A stretch of DNA of 64,000 nt from Bretschneidera sinensis (taxonomy: Eukaryota > Streptophyta > Magnoliopsida > Brassicales > Akaniaceae), in the NCBI GenBank assembly GCA_023935145.1, contig CM043698.1, positions 37,802,001-37,866,000 of the forward strand. Direction: 5' to 3'. The notes under the pieces are model-generated. The model was not told the origin of the DNA. It saw nothing but the letters and a program-made list of their open reading frames with translations, and did not search any database. Position numbers and translations under genes: made by a program. Shown piece by piece: positions 36,405-47,480 of the stretch (position 1 is the stretch's first letter; the number at the start of each line of letters is the position of its first letter).

Positions 36405-37186
36405 AATGGTATTAGAGTCAAATCGATTCTTCATCATCACCATCACCATCACCATCAATTTGTTGGAAAAAACGTGTGAACAGTAGCAGAGAGACTGATT
36501 TTTGGATCGTCTACTTTTGTTGTTTCTTGATGTGCACTACCTCCACCAATAAGACTAGAGATAGCTGGCTACCATAACCATCGAAGCTCAGTTGCCTTGC
36601 TGCCTCCTCCGCCGTCTCGCATATGCCAAGCATTTCCGTTGTCGTTGTCTTTTTCCGGTGCTTCCAGATGTCTTTCGAAAATTTTAATTCCACCATCATT
36701 GTTGGAAACCTCCGATCGTCCTCTTCATCGAATTTCGTCATGGATCTACGCTGGAATCTCCCACACTCGCGCCATATTGGGCGTGGTCTTCATCTTGAGC
36801 TAGCCGTGTCTTGCTTCTGGCTGAGTCGAGATACGCTGCTTTCTTGAGCTGACTTCCAACCGCTCCTGTGTCAAATGAAGTCAATCCCAATCTGTTTGAG
36901 ATGAACCCAAAAAAAACCAGTTTTTTCTTTTCCTAATTTCCTTAGTTTATTATTTTCAATACTAAAAAAATTGAACGGAACATGAAAACAAAAGAGAACA
37001 AAAAGAAGAAATTAGTTGCCTCTAAAAAATTTAACAGAACTTGAAAACAAAAGAGAACAAAAAAAGAAGACTTTAGTTGCATCTTGTGATGCTATTGAGA
37101 GGTATCTTATTGCTTTATTTTCTGATTTTTTGATTGAGCAATAAATTTTGTTTCTATGAGCATGTTTAGTTTTTAGTGTATTTACT

Positions 37187-37558
37187 ATGTCGATATGTAC
37201 ATGGGAACATATTCAACGCGTCAAAGCTAAGCTATCCATTGACTACTTGCGTTTGTGTGAGTTGAGATCCACAAAGGTTAAGTATGGTTCTCATTATCTT
37301 CTGTGGAGCTTGAACGAGGGATATAAGGAGCTCAAATTTTGGTTTTGTAATAGAAGGCTTGAAGAATTAAGAAAACAATATCAGCATGAGTGTGGTTATG
37401 GAAATAACAATACTTCTGATGCTTATGATGATTATGATTGTGCATATGAAGATACTTATGATTGTTATGATGAGCATGATTATGCTTATGGAGATGCTTA
37501 TGGTGATTGTGATAAGTATGTTCCATATGATGAAGTTGTCATCTACCCAAACACCTAA
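37187..37558 (+). CDS. Unrecognised 123-codon frame inside the LTR element
   Basis: The frame opens with MSICTWEHIQRVKAKLSIDY and runs to NT at 37558. Residues 1-65 are of ordinary composition. Residues about 70-118 are low complexity, with recurring Tyr-Asp and Tyr-Gly units encoded by repeated TTATGATG-like DNA. I do not recognise the family. It lies inside a retroelement without pol genes, so it may be a captured or chance frame. It begins 18 bases after ATTTACTATG, and nothing shows that it is translated. Low certainty that it is a gene. Confidence 0.25.
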   Translation: MSICTWEHIQRVKAKLSIDYLRLCELRSTKVKYGSHYLLWSLNEGYKELKFWFCNRRLEELRKQYQHECGYGNNNTSDAYDDYDCAYEDTYDCYDEHDYAYGDAYGDCDKYVPYDEVVIYPNT

Positions 37559-38214
37559 GTATAACTTTATAGCTTCATAGGAAGAGGTACGAGAGATACG
37601 AAAATGCTTTTAAAAGTTTGCAATAAGAACTAAATGAAATTCACGAAGCTTTAAAACAACTTAAAGAATCAAGGCACGAAGAAGTATGACCTTAAGAACC
37701 AAAGTTGACAAATCAAAACCCAATGACATTGAGACATCGAAAGATGAGGATGTTCAAAGGCACTTGTTGAGTAAGTTCCATGCAAGGTCATGCTTATTGT
37801 TTTTATGATGAGTATGATACGTACAAAGAACCTCGAAAAGAGAACTTGTCCACTACACCTAAAACCCAAGTCCTGGACAGTAAAGTAACCTATCTTGAAG
37901 GTCAATGAGACAACTCAATCATAGAATGGATCAACTCCCAAGCGAAATAACTTAGCTTCGAGAGGACATAGGGTCACCCACTAAGCAAGTTCATATTGTC
38001 TTTGTTGAACCCGTCAACATAATGATGAATTTGTTGAGCAAGTCCAAGACAAAAGTGAAGACAATATTGAAGTTTTGATTGATACACATGTTCCTGTTGT
38101 TGATTTTATCTTACCTGCTTGGTTTGAAACGCCTCCTTTACAAATCTTCTCGTGAAAAAAATTCACATAATGAAGACTTTGAGATCCAAGAGATTCGATA
38201 TTACGGCGATGTTT

Positions 38215-38426
38215 GGATCCCGCTTAAAGCCAACTTTAACCTGTAGCCTATTTTTTAAAATTTGCCCGACACTAAGTAAAATTGAATCAAACCATATTAA
38301 ATTTCATTAAATAAATATTAAAACATCCATTAATAGGTGTCTTGATTTGATTTGATTAGGTTTTTGGCAAATTCTAAAAATAAGCTCTAGCTTAAAGTTG
38401 GCTTTAAGCTAGACCCAAACATTGCC
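38215..38426. mobile_element. MITE with about 36 bp terminal inverted repeats
   Basis: The left end is GGCGATGTTTGGATCCCGCT followed by TAAAGCCAACTTTAA; the right end reads GGCAATGTTTGGGTCTAGCT then TAAAGCCAACTTTAAG on the minus strand. The two arms match at all but a few positions. The 212 bp element has no coding frame. The start GGCNATGTTTGG suggests the PIF/Harbinger group, but the target duplication (TAC versus TAT) is not clear. Confidence 0.7.
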
Positions 38427-38501
38427 TATGCCTTATATCTCCAAGCCTCAACAATATTGATACTTCACCATTTTTTAACTTGAGATCGAGTTCTTTCTGA
38501 G

Positions 38502-38845
38502 TGATGAGGTACACATGGAAGAATAGATTTAGAGTTATTAATTAGGTATTATAAGATATTTTGATTATGAGATAATCATGTGATAATATTATGGGTAATT
38601 AGGATTTAACTATTATGGGGATTAAGGTTTTAGTGATTTAATATATTTAGGTTTAGTACTTATTTTCCTTATTTAAGTATTCATTATTTAGTAGGACTAG
38701 GGTTTCTAAAACATATATATTAGACATCCCTATGTTATTTTGAGGAAACTATTGATGAGTAAATATATTATTATTGATATTTGATTGCACCTTAAGATTG
38801 GGTTTTCCTTCATTACATTGTGATTAGGTAGTTGCTTACCTGTTA
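38502..38845 (+). repeat. LTR-like copy 2, direct orientation, 3' truncated
   Basis: Matches 36015-36404 over most of its length (TTTAGTAGGACTAGGGTTTC, CATCCCTATGTTATTTTGAG, AAGATTGGGTTTTC) and stops near 38845, before the last 50 or so bases of copy 1. Confidence 0.7.
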
Positions 38846-38859
38846 TAAGGAAAATCCAT

Positions 38860-39704
38860 GTGATTTAACAAGAAATAAAAGATAAACGATCCCAATCACA
38901 TGGAAGCAACAACCCAATCACAGGGTGCAAAAGAGTGAAACTCAATCTCAAGTATACAACCAAATATCAATAATTTTATTCATCAGTCAATACATAGCTT
39001 AGCTTTCATGTATTCAATTCCCAAGTACCGACGAACATGGTAAACAACCAAAAACTAAAGTGCTATAGATAAATGTTACCTCACAGTTGCAGGGAAAAGA
39101 GCAAAGGTTGCAGCGGATGTGTTTTTTTCTTCTCTAACTGGCTTGGCTAAAACAGTTGGGATTGGCTCGGTAGCGGTTGGGGATCGGCTCAAGGAGCGGA
39201 GCAGCTCAGCCAGGGAAGGAAACGGCTCGGCTCGAGATGAAGGCCCATGTGCTAGAGGCAGCATGTGAAGTGCGTGATGTATGGAAGTCTCGACAAAATT
39301 CCAATCGGCGCGTGGGGATGGAGGTCGCTTTACAGGTTGAGATTTGTAGGTTTTTGTCATCAAGGGTTTTTGCTTCTATTGGTGGCAGCGGTGTACTCTG
39401 GATGGTGCCAGTAGTTGACGACTCGAAATATCATGTTTATTCATCATTAGCTTCCTCCAAAATAACATAGGGATGTCTAAGATATAGACGTCTTAAAAAC
39501 CCAAGCCCTACTCAAACAAGGAAACTTATTGAATATATATATATATTAATTCTTTAAAACCCTAATTCTCATAATAGTTAAATCTCTGAAACTCTAAATA
39601 CCCATAATGTTATCACTTTTATATAATGTGATTACCCCTTGATCAAAATACGATAATACCTAAATCAAAAGCCCTAAATCTACTCTTCCATGTATACTCC
39701 ATCA
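38860..39704 (-). repeat. LTR-like copy 3, inverted, interrupted by about 430 bp
   Basis: The minus strand from 39704 begins TGATGGAGTATACATGGAAG and follows copy 1 to about 39440. A further part of the same repeat, running to the TTTATCTTTTATTTCTTG block, lies at about 38866-39000. Between them, 39000-39440 is unrelated and less AT-rich. Copies 2 and 3 thus lie tail to tail, about 15-20 bp apart. Confidence 0.6.
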
Positions 39705-40935
39705 ATAAGCCTATCTCTTGAGTCTTGACATGTTACCCTTTTGTATTTACAAATATATTAACTTCTTGAATGCTTTCGGATCTGTTTTATGCTTGTAATA
39801 GCTATACTTCACATGCATTATCAATGACCGACTTATTGCATGGTGTGTCCTTACTGATTTCTTTTCTTATTTGTTGGCAGATTTAACTCTTTCAGAGGAG
39901 ATTATCCAAAAGATTTTGTCTGGTATGTTCCTGCCTATTACTTATTTTTTCAATTTTCTAGCTTTTAATTGCTTGCTCATCTTGCATTTCCTCTGATAAT
40001 AAACAGATTTTCACTCCCTAGGTTTTAGTTGGAGCATGAAGATTAGTAGATTTTCCATCTAGATAATGCGTCATGTAGATTCCATACCTATGCCTGAAGC
40101 TAATATGAGTTGATCTGTCTTTCCTTTCTGCAGGAGGTGAAGTCGGTTTTGATGATTTATCCGCAGAAGAGAAGAAATGGTTCCAAAGAGCTGTTGCATC
40201 TGGAGAACTAAGCAAAATGATTGAACCATGGGATCCTTGGTAGTTGAAGCCTTTTCTAGAGCAATTTGTCTCGGCAAGGAAGGAACACAGCTTGTCCAAC
40301 CTCTTGCCGAGCAGGAGGCATCAGTATCACCAGAAGATGATCAAGAAAGTAACATATCAATTGGGGTTCCTCCTGGCCCCGAAAGCCCACGACCTCCACT
40401 TAGCAAGCTTAGTTCTACGAAGCCATCTCCACTGTTAGCAGTTCATTTAGTAGACATTATATATAGCTACTGTTTCACACTCCGCCTGTATAATGGAGAT
40501 TGGCAGCCAGATACCATAGGATCAGCAATGGTTGTATTGAGCGTATCCTTTGTCTTGGGTCAGGGTGGCCTTCAATTCGGGTTGAATCTTGTCGATGATG
40601 TAGTCAGCCTACTTTCTCTGGGAGGCTCTGCTTTAATCTGGCTGCTCTGCGATCCGAAGAGGCTGATTCAGCAAGGGGACAGGCAGTTAAAATCAGAGAA
40701 ACCAAGAAAGTCAGCAAGGGCAGAAATAAAAAATAAGCTCATGCTTGCTGAGAGGAAGGTTTATTTCATTATTTGTTGGGTGCATGAGCAGCCAGCGGAA
40801 GCGTAGTCTACATTAGCAGCCGTTGTAAGGGCAGAGAAAAGTTCAGCTATGGACTATGGAGTTGGTAAAGGTTTAGCGAAAATGGAGGATGATTCTGAAA
40901 GGAAGGGCAAGGTTTTGATTGAGGAGATGGAATGA

Positions 40936-41861
40936 AGTTTGGTATTTCCAATGTTTTTGATGGAGAATGTTTGTTAGTATGGTCAAAACATGCAAATCCG
41001 TTGTATATATTTTGCTATATGTAGGGTGCATGAAATCTTACAGATAGAGAAGAAGTCATTATATCGGTTGTAGTTCTTGTTTCCCTATTGATCACAAATT
41101 CACAATGATTGTACAGCACTGCTTCCCCTTTGTGTTCCCCATTTTCTCAGATGTTTTAAATTTGGCTAAGGTGTTGGTTTGTTGTAAAGTTTCTTAAGTC
41201 TGTAGGTCTGATAGCCACATGCATTAGCTATGTTAACTATTTCTCTGAACAGTTTGTTTTTGTGATGTACCTTTAAAGAAAAAAAATTGAGCTATGTTTT
41301 AAGTCATGAACTGATACTGTGCTCACTTATACATCGTTAAATAATAACCGTCGGACCATTTCTTCTGTATTTCATGGATCTGAACCGTCTGTGCTTGGGG
41401 GGGTCTACACACCTGGACGGATCAGAATTGGGGAAAGAGTGCCATTGAAAACGGTGTCGCTTAAACGTGCTGACGCCACGCAAGAAATTGACGTCGTTTT
41501 CTTACAACTAGCTTGTCCTTTCTTTTCCCCTGATAACCGATGATATTTATTATTGAGATAACGACCTCTGTTTTTATCTTTGCCCATCTCTTCTACCGCT
41601 TTCTACATGCATAACACAATGGCAGTTACGTTATTTCGTATCACATTCCCGGTCATTTCCGGAATGCTACCCCAAACTATATGAACTGCACAGCCATTGC
41701 TCCGCATTTGAACAAAACCACGAACATTCCAGAGTTTTTGGAGAGAGAGAGAGAAAGAGTGAGTTCGTTCTCTATTCGTTGAAAACCCTAATTTACCTGC
41801 CCGAGAGGGTTGAAAACCCTAATTTTTTGTCAAACGATAATTGTTTGTAGACAGAGAGATA
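40936..41861. other. Spacer, with promoter and leader of the PUX10 gene
   Basis: The first 100-200 bases may be the 3' UTR of the HIT zinc-finger gene. The 41720-41861 segment contains GAGAGAGAGA and pyrimidine-rich blocks, consistent with the leader of the gene starting at 41862. I see no other coding region. Confidence 0.4.
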
Positions 41862-44800
41862 ATGGTTGATGTAGCCGATAAATTGGCGTATTTTCAATCG
41901 ATCACGGGCCTTGAAGACCCCGATTTGTGCACAGAGATCCTCCAAGCCAATGGCTGGGACCTCGAACTCGCGATCTCAACCTTCACCTCCACGAATCCCC
42001 CTGAAAACCCTACCACTACCAACGCCGCTGTCACCACCGATGGAGACACCTGGAGTGCCGTACAGTACAATTCAACGTCTCGCGAATCCTTCGACTTGAC
42101 CGAAACGGTCGCCGGTGGTCCCACTCCTCCCGGTCTAGCGCGGAAAGTCATCACCTTGCCGATTTCCGTCATTTCGGGTAGTCTAGGGTTGATTTCGGGC
42201 GCGATTGGGCTTGGTTTATGGGCTGCCGGTGGTGTTCTCTCGTATTCGCTCGGTGTGATCGGGCTGGGCTCGGGCTCTAGTCGTAATGGGGAGTCCTCGT
42301 CCCGGCTGGTGTCTGTGTCAGCTGCGGCGTCGGAGGCCATGGAATTCGTGGCGGCTTTCGAGAGGGATTACGTGAACGTAAAGCCGAACTTCGTCACTGA
42401 AGGGTTCATGGACGCGTTGCAGAGGTCGAGGAACGCTTTCAAGCTTTTGTTCGTGTACTTGCACTCGCCGGACCATCCGGACACGCCGGTGTTCTGCGAG
42501 AGGACGCTCTGTAACGAGACATTGGCGGCGTTCATCAACGAGAACTTCGTGTCTTGGGGAGGGAGCATTCGCGCCAGCGAGGGGTTCAAAATGAGTAACA
42601 GTTTGAAGGCTTCGAGGTTTCCCTTTTGCGCGGTGGTCATGCCTGCAACGAATCAGAGGATTGCGCTGCTTCAGCAGGTAACACGGCGTTATTTATCTCT
42701 CTTTCTCTCTCTCTTCATGTAGGGCAATTTTGTTAAAACTTATAGTAACTTCTATACATGGCTGTGTTCGAAGAAGCTGGAGTGATCTTTGAATGATATG
42801 AGATAGAAATGTAAAGTGTTTGATCTCTCTTTCTCTCTCTCTTCATGTAGGGCAATTTTGTTAAAACTTATAGTAACTTCTATACATGGCTGTGTTCGAA
42901 GAAGCTGGAGTGATCTTTGAATGATATGAGATAGAAATGTAAAGTGTTTGATCATTAGAAGTAGTTTCATCTAGAATTGCTGACTAAGAGTGAGAGAATG
43001 GGGGGTTTTATGATGTAAGGAGGTGGCAAATCTGCTTAGTATTCCTATGGTGTTATGAAAACATTCAGGGGTGATAAAGCTTAGGGACTTAGAAATGAAA
43101 TTTAGTCGCAGTTGGTTCCCCAGTCATGATTATAATAGGAAGTGCTAGTTGTTTTTTAGAGCAAGGAGAAAGTTTGTACAGGAATTACTTAAAAAATATG
43201 GTTTGTGCCGGAATTAATCTTAAGAAGAATTGTGATTTGTGATTGCAAGTCTTTGACATTGATATTGCAAAAAAAAAAGGGAGGAGAGGTTATAGGGGAT
43301 GATCTCCTTATGTTAGAAAGTGTAGTGGTTGTTGGGGATTTCTCCTTATTTTAGAAAGTGTAGTGGTTGTTGGGGATTTTTCCTTGTAGTAAGTGTTTTG
43401 TTTTCTTTCTGCAAGTGTAAATTTTAAGCATGGGTTGGGTTTAGGGGTGACCAGCGTGGTAGATGGAGTGCTTAATCCTCAATCCTCATTTATGGAGGAA
43501 TAGCTTCATTAGATTTCAGATGCAATTAAGTGACATCGTTCTATTGTGCTTCAATGGGGTAATTAATGGTGTTTAGAGTATTTTATTCACTCCATATGAT
43601 GGTATGCCTTCAAAAGAGGACTGGGTTTTACAGTAAACTTACCAGAAACATTAGTTTAGTACTTTAGTTATATTCTCATAAGGCATTAAAAGTTTCATTC
43701 ATATGTTAGTGTATTATTTTATATATACTCTTACTTTGGAGCTCCCCCTTCCCTTGCGCGTGAGTCCATCTTCTGTCTCTTGCTAAATGGTTGTTTGAAG
43801 TGGTTTTGTGTACGTACTACATGACACCTTAATTTATCATGGTCCTTCCACTCTTCTTTCCTTTTGTTTTATTCTTTTTCCATGTTTTTTATTCCATTTC
43901 TTTTACTCTTGTCTACTTTCTTGTGACTCAACTATCCAAACTTGGTGGCTACTCTGGTGCATTTTAAAACAAAAAGGCAATTTGCCTTCTGTGGTAAACA
44001 CATACGTTTGGTGGTAATTTTTTTTTCTTTTACCATCAATAAACTTTGTTTTTACACCCCAAATGTATGTGTTTATGAGCAAAGGAAAATTGTCTTTTTT
44101 TTTCATGGCACCTAGAATCTACCTCCAAACTTTGATTTTGTCTAGGAAGTCAACAGTGAAAAGTTGATGAGAATGTATAAGGACAGTGGAAAGACACCGT
44201 GGAATCTAAATATGACATGCGGAGTGGTTGGAAAAATAATATGATAAGAAATATTGAATGTTCTTGTTTCCAAAGAGTTTTCAAGAGGTTTTATGTTGAG
44301 TTTTGTGTAGTAATTGGTTTATTATGTGTTTGGGTGATTGTGTGCACATATGGGAGAATGATGGCACTTAGTTTCGTGTAGCCAGTTGAAGGGGCTTGGC
44401 TATCTTGGTGTGTATCTTTTGTTATAATTTGGTGTAAGTTGTTCTACTATCAGCTTGAAGGGGACAATACAGCTATTTGATACTAGGACTTTAGGACTTA
44501 CAAAAAATTACTAGAATTTTAGGATTTTTCTGTAGTTTCACTGCAGGAGCAGTGGGTCTCTTATTCATTTCACAAAATATTAGAGGCTTTTTTCTTTTAT
44601 TTGCTTATCTAAGCGACTCTGTGTTTATATGTAATAATGTGTTGATCTGCTGATGAAGTCACTCGTAATGACTAAGTTGTTGGTGTATGGTGTTGTTCGC
44701 TTCTTTTCAATTTGCAATATTTGAAAAAAGTATGATGCAAGAAGATTCAAGAACTTTTGTTGTTTTGATAATCCTTTAGTAAGGAATAACTAAGATGAGC

Positions 44801-45990
44801 TGAACGTAACAATTTATCCTTGAATTTTATCCATTGAACATTTTTTCCCCTGAGCAATAATGGCTTGGTGGTAACTTAGCCTCCGATTATAACCCGTTAC
44901 ACATCACAGCAGACTCTTGCTAATTGTATGCTTATGACCCATTACACATCACGGCCTATTCTTGCTAGTTATGACTCTTGCTAATTGTATGCTTATGACC
45001 CATTACACATCACAGCCTATTCTTGCTAGTTGTGTGCTTATTGATGTTGCATCTTATTCTTTCTCTGCAGGTTGAGGGACCAAAATCTCCTGAAGAAATG
45101 CTCATGACATTACAGAGAGTACTGGAAGAAAGTGCCCCAGTTCTTGTTGCAGCAAGGCTTGACGCAGAAGAAAGAAGAAATACCGTACGTTTGAGAGAAG
45201 AACAAGATGCTGCTTACAGGGCAGCACTTGAAGCTGATCAAGTATGGTGCTTTTAAGCTGACGCTTACAATAGATTATTTTTTACACTTTGTGGCTGGTT
45301 TCTCATTTCCTTAACACTTTTCTTTTCATTTGGTAAAAAGGCTAGGGAACACCAAAGAAGGGAAGAGCAAGAACGCCTAGAAAGGGAAGCTGCTGAAGCT
45401 GAGAGGAAGCGTAAGGAGGAAGAAGAGGCCCGTGAAAAAGCAGAGCGTGAAGCTGCTGAAAGAGAAGCTGCAAGGGCTAGAATGCGGCTGGAGAAAGCCC
45501 TGGCACTTGGTACTGAACCTGAGAAAGGACCCGATGTTACACAAGTAATTTCCCTCCTAAGAGTTTGAATTAAATTATTCTTATGATGCTTCTTATTATT
45601 ACTCGGTTCTTTGTTTCCATCAGTACTTCAATCTAGTGCTGTAGTTCTTGAAAATGTTTGGTCTTTTTAACATTACCTTCTTGTTCCTTTCTGGAAATGT
45701 TGTTGTGATTTGTGAATCTTTTCAGTCTAATATATTGTTTTAAATGTGCTGCTGCAAATCAGGTTTTGGTGCGACTCCCAACTGGAAAACGCAAAGACAG
45801 GAGGTTTAACAGCACTGCAACAATCCAATCTCTGTATGACTATGTTGATTCTTTGGGTTGCTTAGAAGTTGAGAATTACAGCCTAGTATCCAACTTTCCG
45901 CGGGTAGTTTTTGGCCAAGAGAAGCTCTCTTTGTGCTTGAAAGAAGCAGGATTACACCCTCAGGCCAGCCTTTTTGTGGAGCTGCACTAG
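41862..45990 (+). CDS. PUX10: Plant UBX domain-containing protein, PUX10 type
   Basis: Four exons (41862-42677, 45071-45241, 45341-45544, 45763-45990) join in frame to 472 residues. Residues about 5-45 are a UBA-like fold (ITGLEDPDLCTEILQANGW). Residues about 96-136 form a hydrophobic hairpin (ITLPISVISGSLGLISGAIG and onward). Residues about 165-290 are the UAS thioredoxin-like domain (FVAAFERDYV, FVYLHSPDHPDTPVFC). A charged coiled coil follows at about 305-395. The C-terminal UBX fold contains SNFPRVVFG, the FPR loop that binds CDC48/p97. Family knowledge: PUX10 anchors in lipid droplets through the hairpin and recruits CDC48 to extract ubiquitinated oleosins. The real start is ATG 41862; the frame extends 21 bases upstream without ATG. 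No lesion seen. Intron 1 is 2.4 kb and repeat-rich. Confidence 0.93.
42695..42953. repeat. Exact 128 bp tandem duplication in PUX10 intron 1
   Basis: 42695-42825 is repeated at 42823-42953 with no difference that I can see, offset 128 bp. It begins 18 bp after the exon 1 donor. Each copy holds a pyrimidine-rich run followed by TTCATGTAG, which looks like a splice acceptor. Confidence 0.92.
43311..43388. repeat. Short tandem duplication, about 40 bp units
   Basis: The unit TTAGAAAGTGTAGTGGTTGT followed by TGGGGATTT and a T-rich end occurs twice in tandem, with small differences. Confidence 0.85.
43971..44104. repeat. Imperfect inverted repeat, MITE-like hairpin
   Basis: The left arm (AAAAAGGCAATTTGCCTTCT then GTGGTAAACACATACGTTTG) pairs with the right arm, which reads AAAAAGACAATTTTCCTTTG and TAAACACATACATTTGGGG on the minus strand. 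Arms of about 48 bp match at roughly four of five positions, with a 35 bp AT-rich loop. It lies inside PUX10 intron 1. Confidence 0.75.
44891..45041. repeat. Three partial tandem copies near the end of PUX10 intron 1
   Basis: The block ACCCRTTACACATCACRGC followed by CTATTCTTGCTAGTT or ACTCTTGCTAATTGTATGCT recurs three times in 150 bp, just before the exon 2 acceptor. Confidence 0.8.
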
Positions 45991-47480
45991 TGTGACAAAG
46001 CTCAATGCATAGCTATAAGATCAGAAGTTTAGTGCAAGATTACTGGTGAGTGGGATGTTTTGTTGTGTTTCTCTTTCCTGTTTTTAGATTATTAGCAATC
46101 ACACAATGAGATAAGATAGCTCTCTACATCTTTGTGGATGTTCTTTTGTCATTCAATCAAAACAAATGACTCCGAATGGGAAATGAGATTGAAATAATGC
46201 ATACATCAATGTGAAATATTATACTATGATACTTCTTTCATTTTGATTGTAAGAATCAATTAAATTCAGTTTATTGAATATTCCAACCATCTTTCTTGTT
46301 ATTTGCTTGTTGATTTGACATTTTGACCATTCTTCATGGGAAATTCTTGGGTTATTGTTTACAAGGTAGTTTTTACCATCAACTATTGATATCGTTTAAT
46401 TATGAAATGCAACAAAATTACCATAAATGTAATAAAGTATACTATATTTGTACTATATAAGAATATCAATTATCATAAAATGAGATCAATCCATTATCTA
46501 ATGTATTAAATTATCATAAATTATGAGCTGTGGTCTTTTGTTATAGTGTAAAGGATTGTAGTTAAACCCATTCTTCATGATTGCATTCTTTCTCAATGGA
46601 AGTTTATTGTATAGTTCTCTGCTTCAAAGTAGGAGTTATATTTTTAATGCCTTCTATGGATTTCGCTATATATATAACGTCTTTTATGGGTTTTGGTTAT
46701 TTTCAATTTAAAATTATAATCGAGTTTTTTAATTGATTATATTTTAAGTTGATCTAATGTTTGATTCTTTTAGAGGTCTTGCTTAGCTATGAATTTGGGG
46801 AGAAACAGTTGAAACCAATTTATATAAATTATTTTATCTAAAAGAATTTATTTTCTTTACCTCGTAATTTTAGTCACTTGTTATTTTTTTATTTAATTTG
46901 ATTTTAATTATTTTATATATATATATATATATATTATTTTTAAAATATAAAAAAATATTTTTAAAAACTTTTAAACTCTATTTATGTATATATGAAAAAA
47001 AAAAATTCTTAATAATTTAACAATAAAAAAAAAATTATTCGTTTATTTGGTTAAATAGTAAACGTGACAAATTATGGGACAGTATAAGTTTATGCACAAT
47101 TTAATGAATATTCTGTTAAAAATTAATATTTAATAAAATGCCAAATTATATGGTATCAACCAGATTCCATGGGTGTAAGACTTCAGGTGAAAATCAATTA
47201 TACTGAAGAAGCAACGGCAAAAGCTTAGGCAAAGAACACTTGATTTGTTCTACTATGTTTAAACTAGTAGGCTGAAGCTTTATATCTGAAAGGTGTCTTG
47301 ATTTAGTTGGGTATCACGTGTGTCTAACACACTTAGTTGGGTATAAAACAATAATTTGTAATACTACGTATATATTTTTGTAATTTTTTTTAAACTCAGA
47401 AAATATATTTTTATTTTTATTTTTTCAATGGGATAAAAATTGATACGATTATTAATTTATTGGTAGAACTTGAAGATAAT
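45991..47480. other. Downstream region of PUX10, then AT-rich intergenic DNA
   Basis: Probable 3' UTR to about 46250, then AT-rich DNA with a TA run near 46917-46934. No gene seen. Confidence 0.4.

Larger units (their letters stand above)
36405..38501 (+). mobile_element. Interior of a non-autonomous LTR element
   Basis: Lies between two direct LTR-like copies. It shows no protease, integrase or reverse transcriptase. It begins with the primer-binding-like site, then a CATCAC run (36430-36458), a tandem duplication of about 65 bp (36963-37082), one open frame at 37187-37558 and the MITE at 38215-38426. Lack of pol suggests a LARD- or TRIM-like element moved by other proteins. Confidence 0.55.
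33464..40935 (+). pseudogene. HIT-type zinc-finger (ZNHIT2-like) gene, degenerate
   Basis: Exons 33464-33542, 34183-34254, 34667-34829, 39881-39922 and 40134-40935 follow the order of a plant HIT zinc-finger protein: TICHV/CQKQFSQSTCPRCNSWYCSVHC, then RCTESFMRENVVEELQQVQL, KRYHSEEE, LTLSEEIIQKILSG, GGEVGFDDLSAEEKKWFQRAVASGELSKMIEPW and a long C-terminus with GDWQPDTIGSAMVVL, VDDVVSLLSLGG and AERKVYFIICWVHEQP. Family members assist assembly of R2TP/snoRNP-type complexes. Lesions: the frame is lost right after ATG (one G short before ACACC); TAA at 34250-34252 replaces the last finger Tyr; a frameshift near 34758; TAG at 40241-40243 where Trp is expected; another frameshift near 40255; TAG at 40804-40806 where Trp is expected. 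Intron 4 is about 5 kb and full of repeats. Two TAGs look like TGG to TAG changes. A real pseudogene is likely. Confidence 0.85.

Noticed and set aside
36430..36460. CRISPR-like short repeats
   Set aside because: Simple CATCAC repeats in a plant retroelement; there are no spacers and no cas genes.
39076..39363. 95-codon antisense frame in the HIT gene intron
   Set aside because: Pro/Ser/Ala-rich sequence with no similarity, located in the segment interrupting the inverted LTR copy; no splice or promoter support.
41894..42340. 148-codon antisense frame in PUX10 exon 1
   Set aside because: Shadow of the real exon; the sense strand carries clear UBA, hairpin and UAS features.
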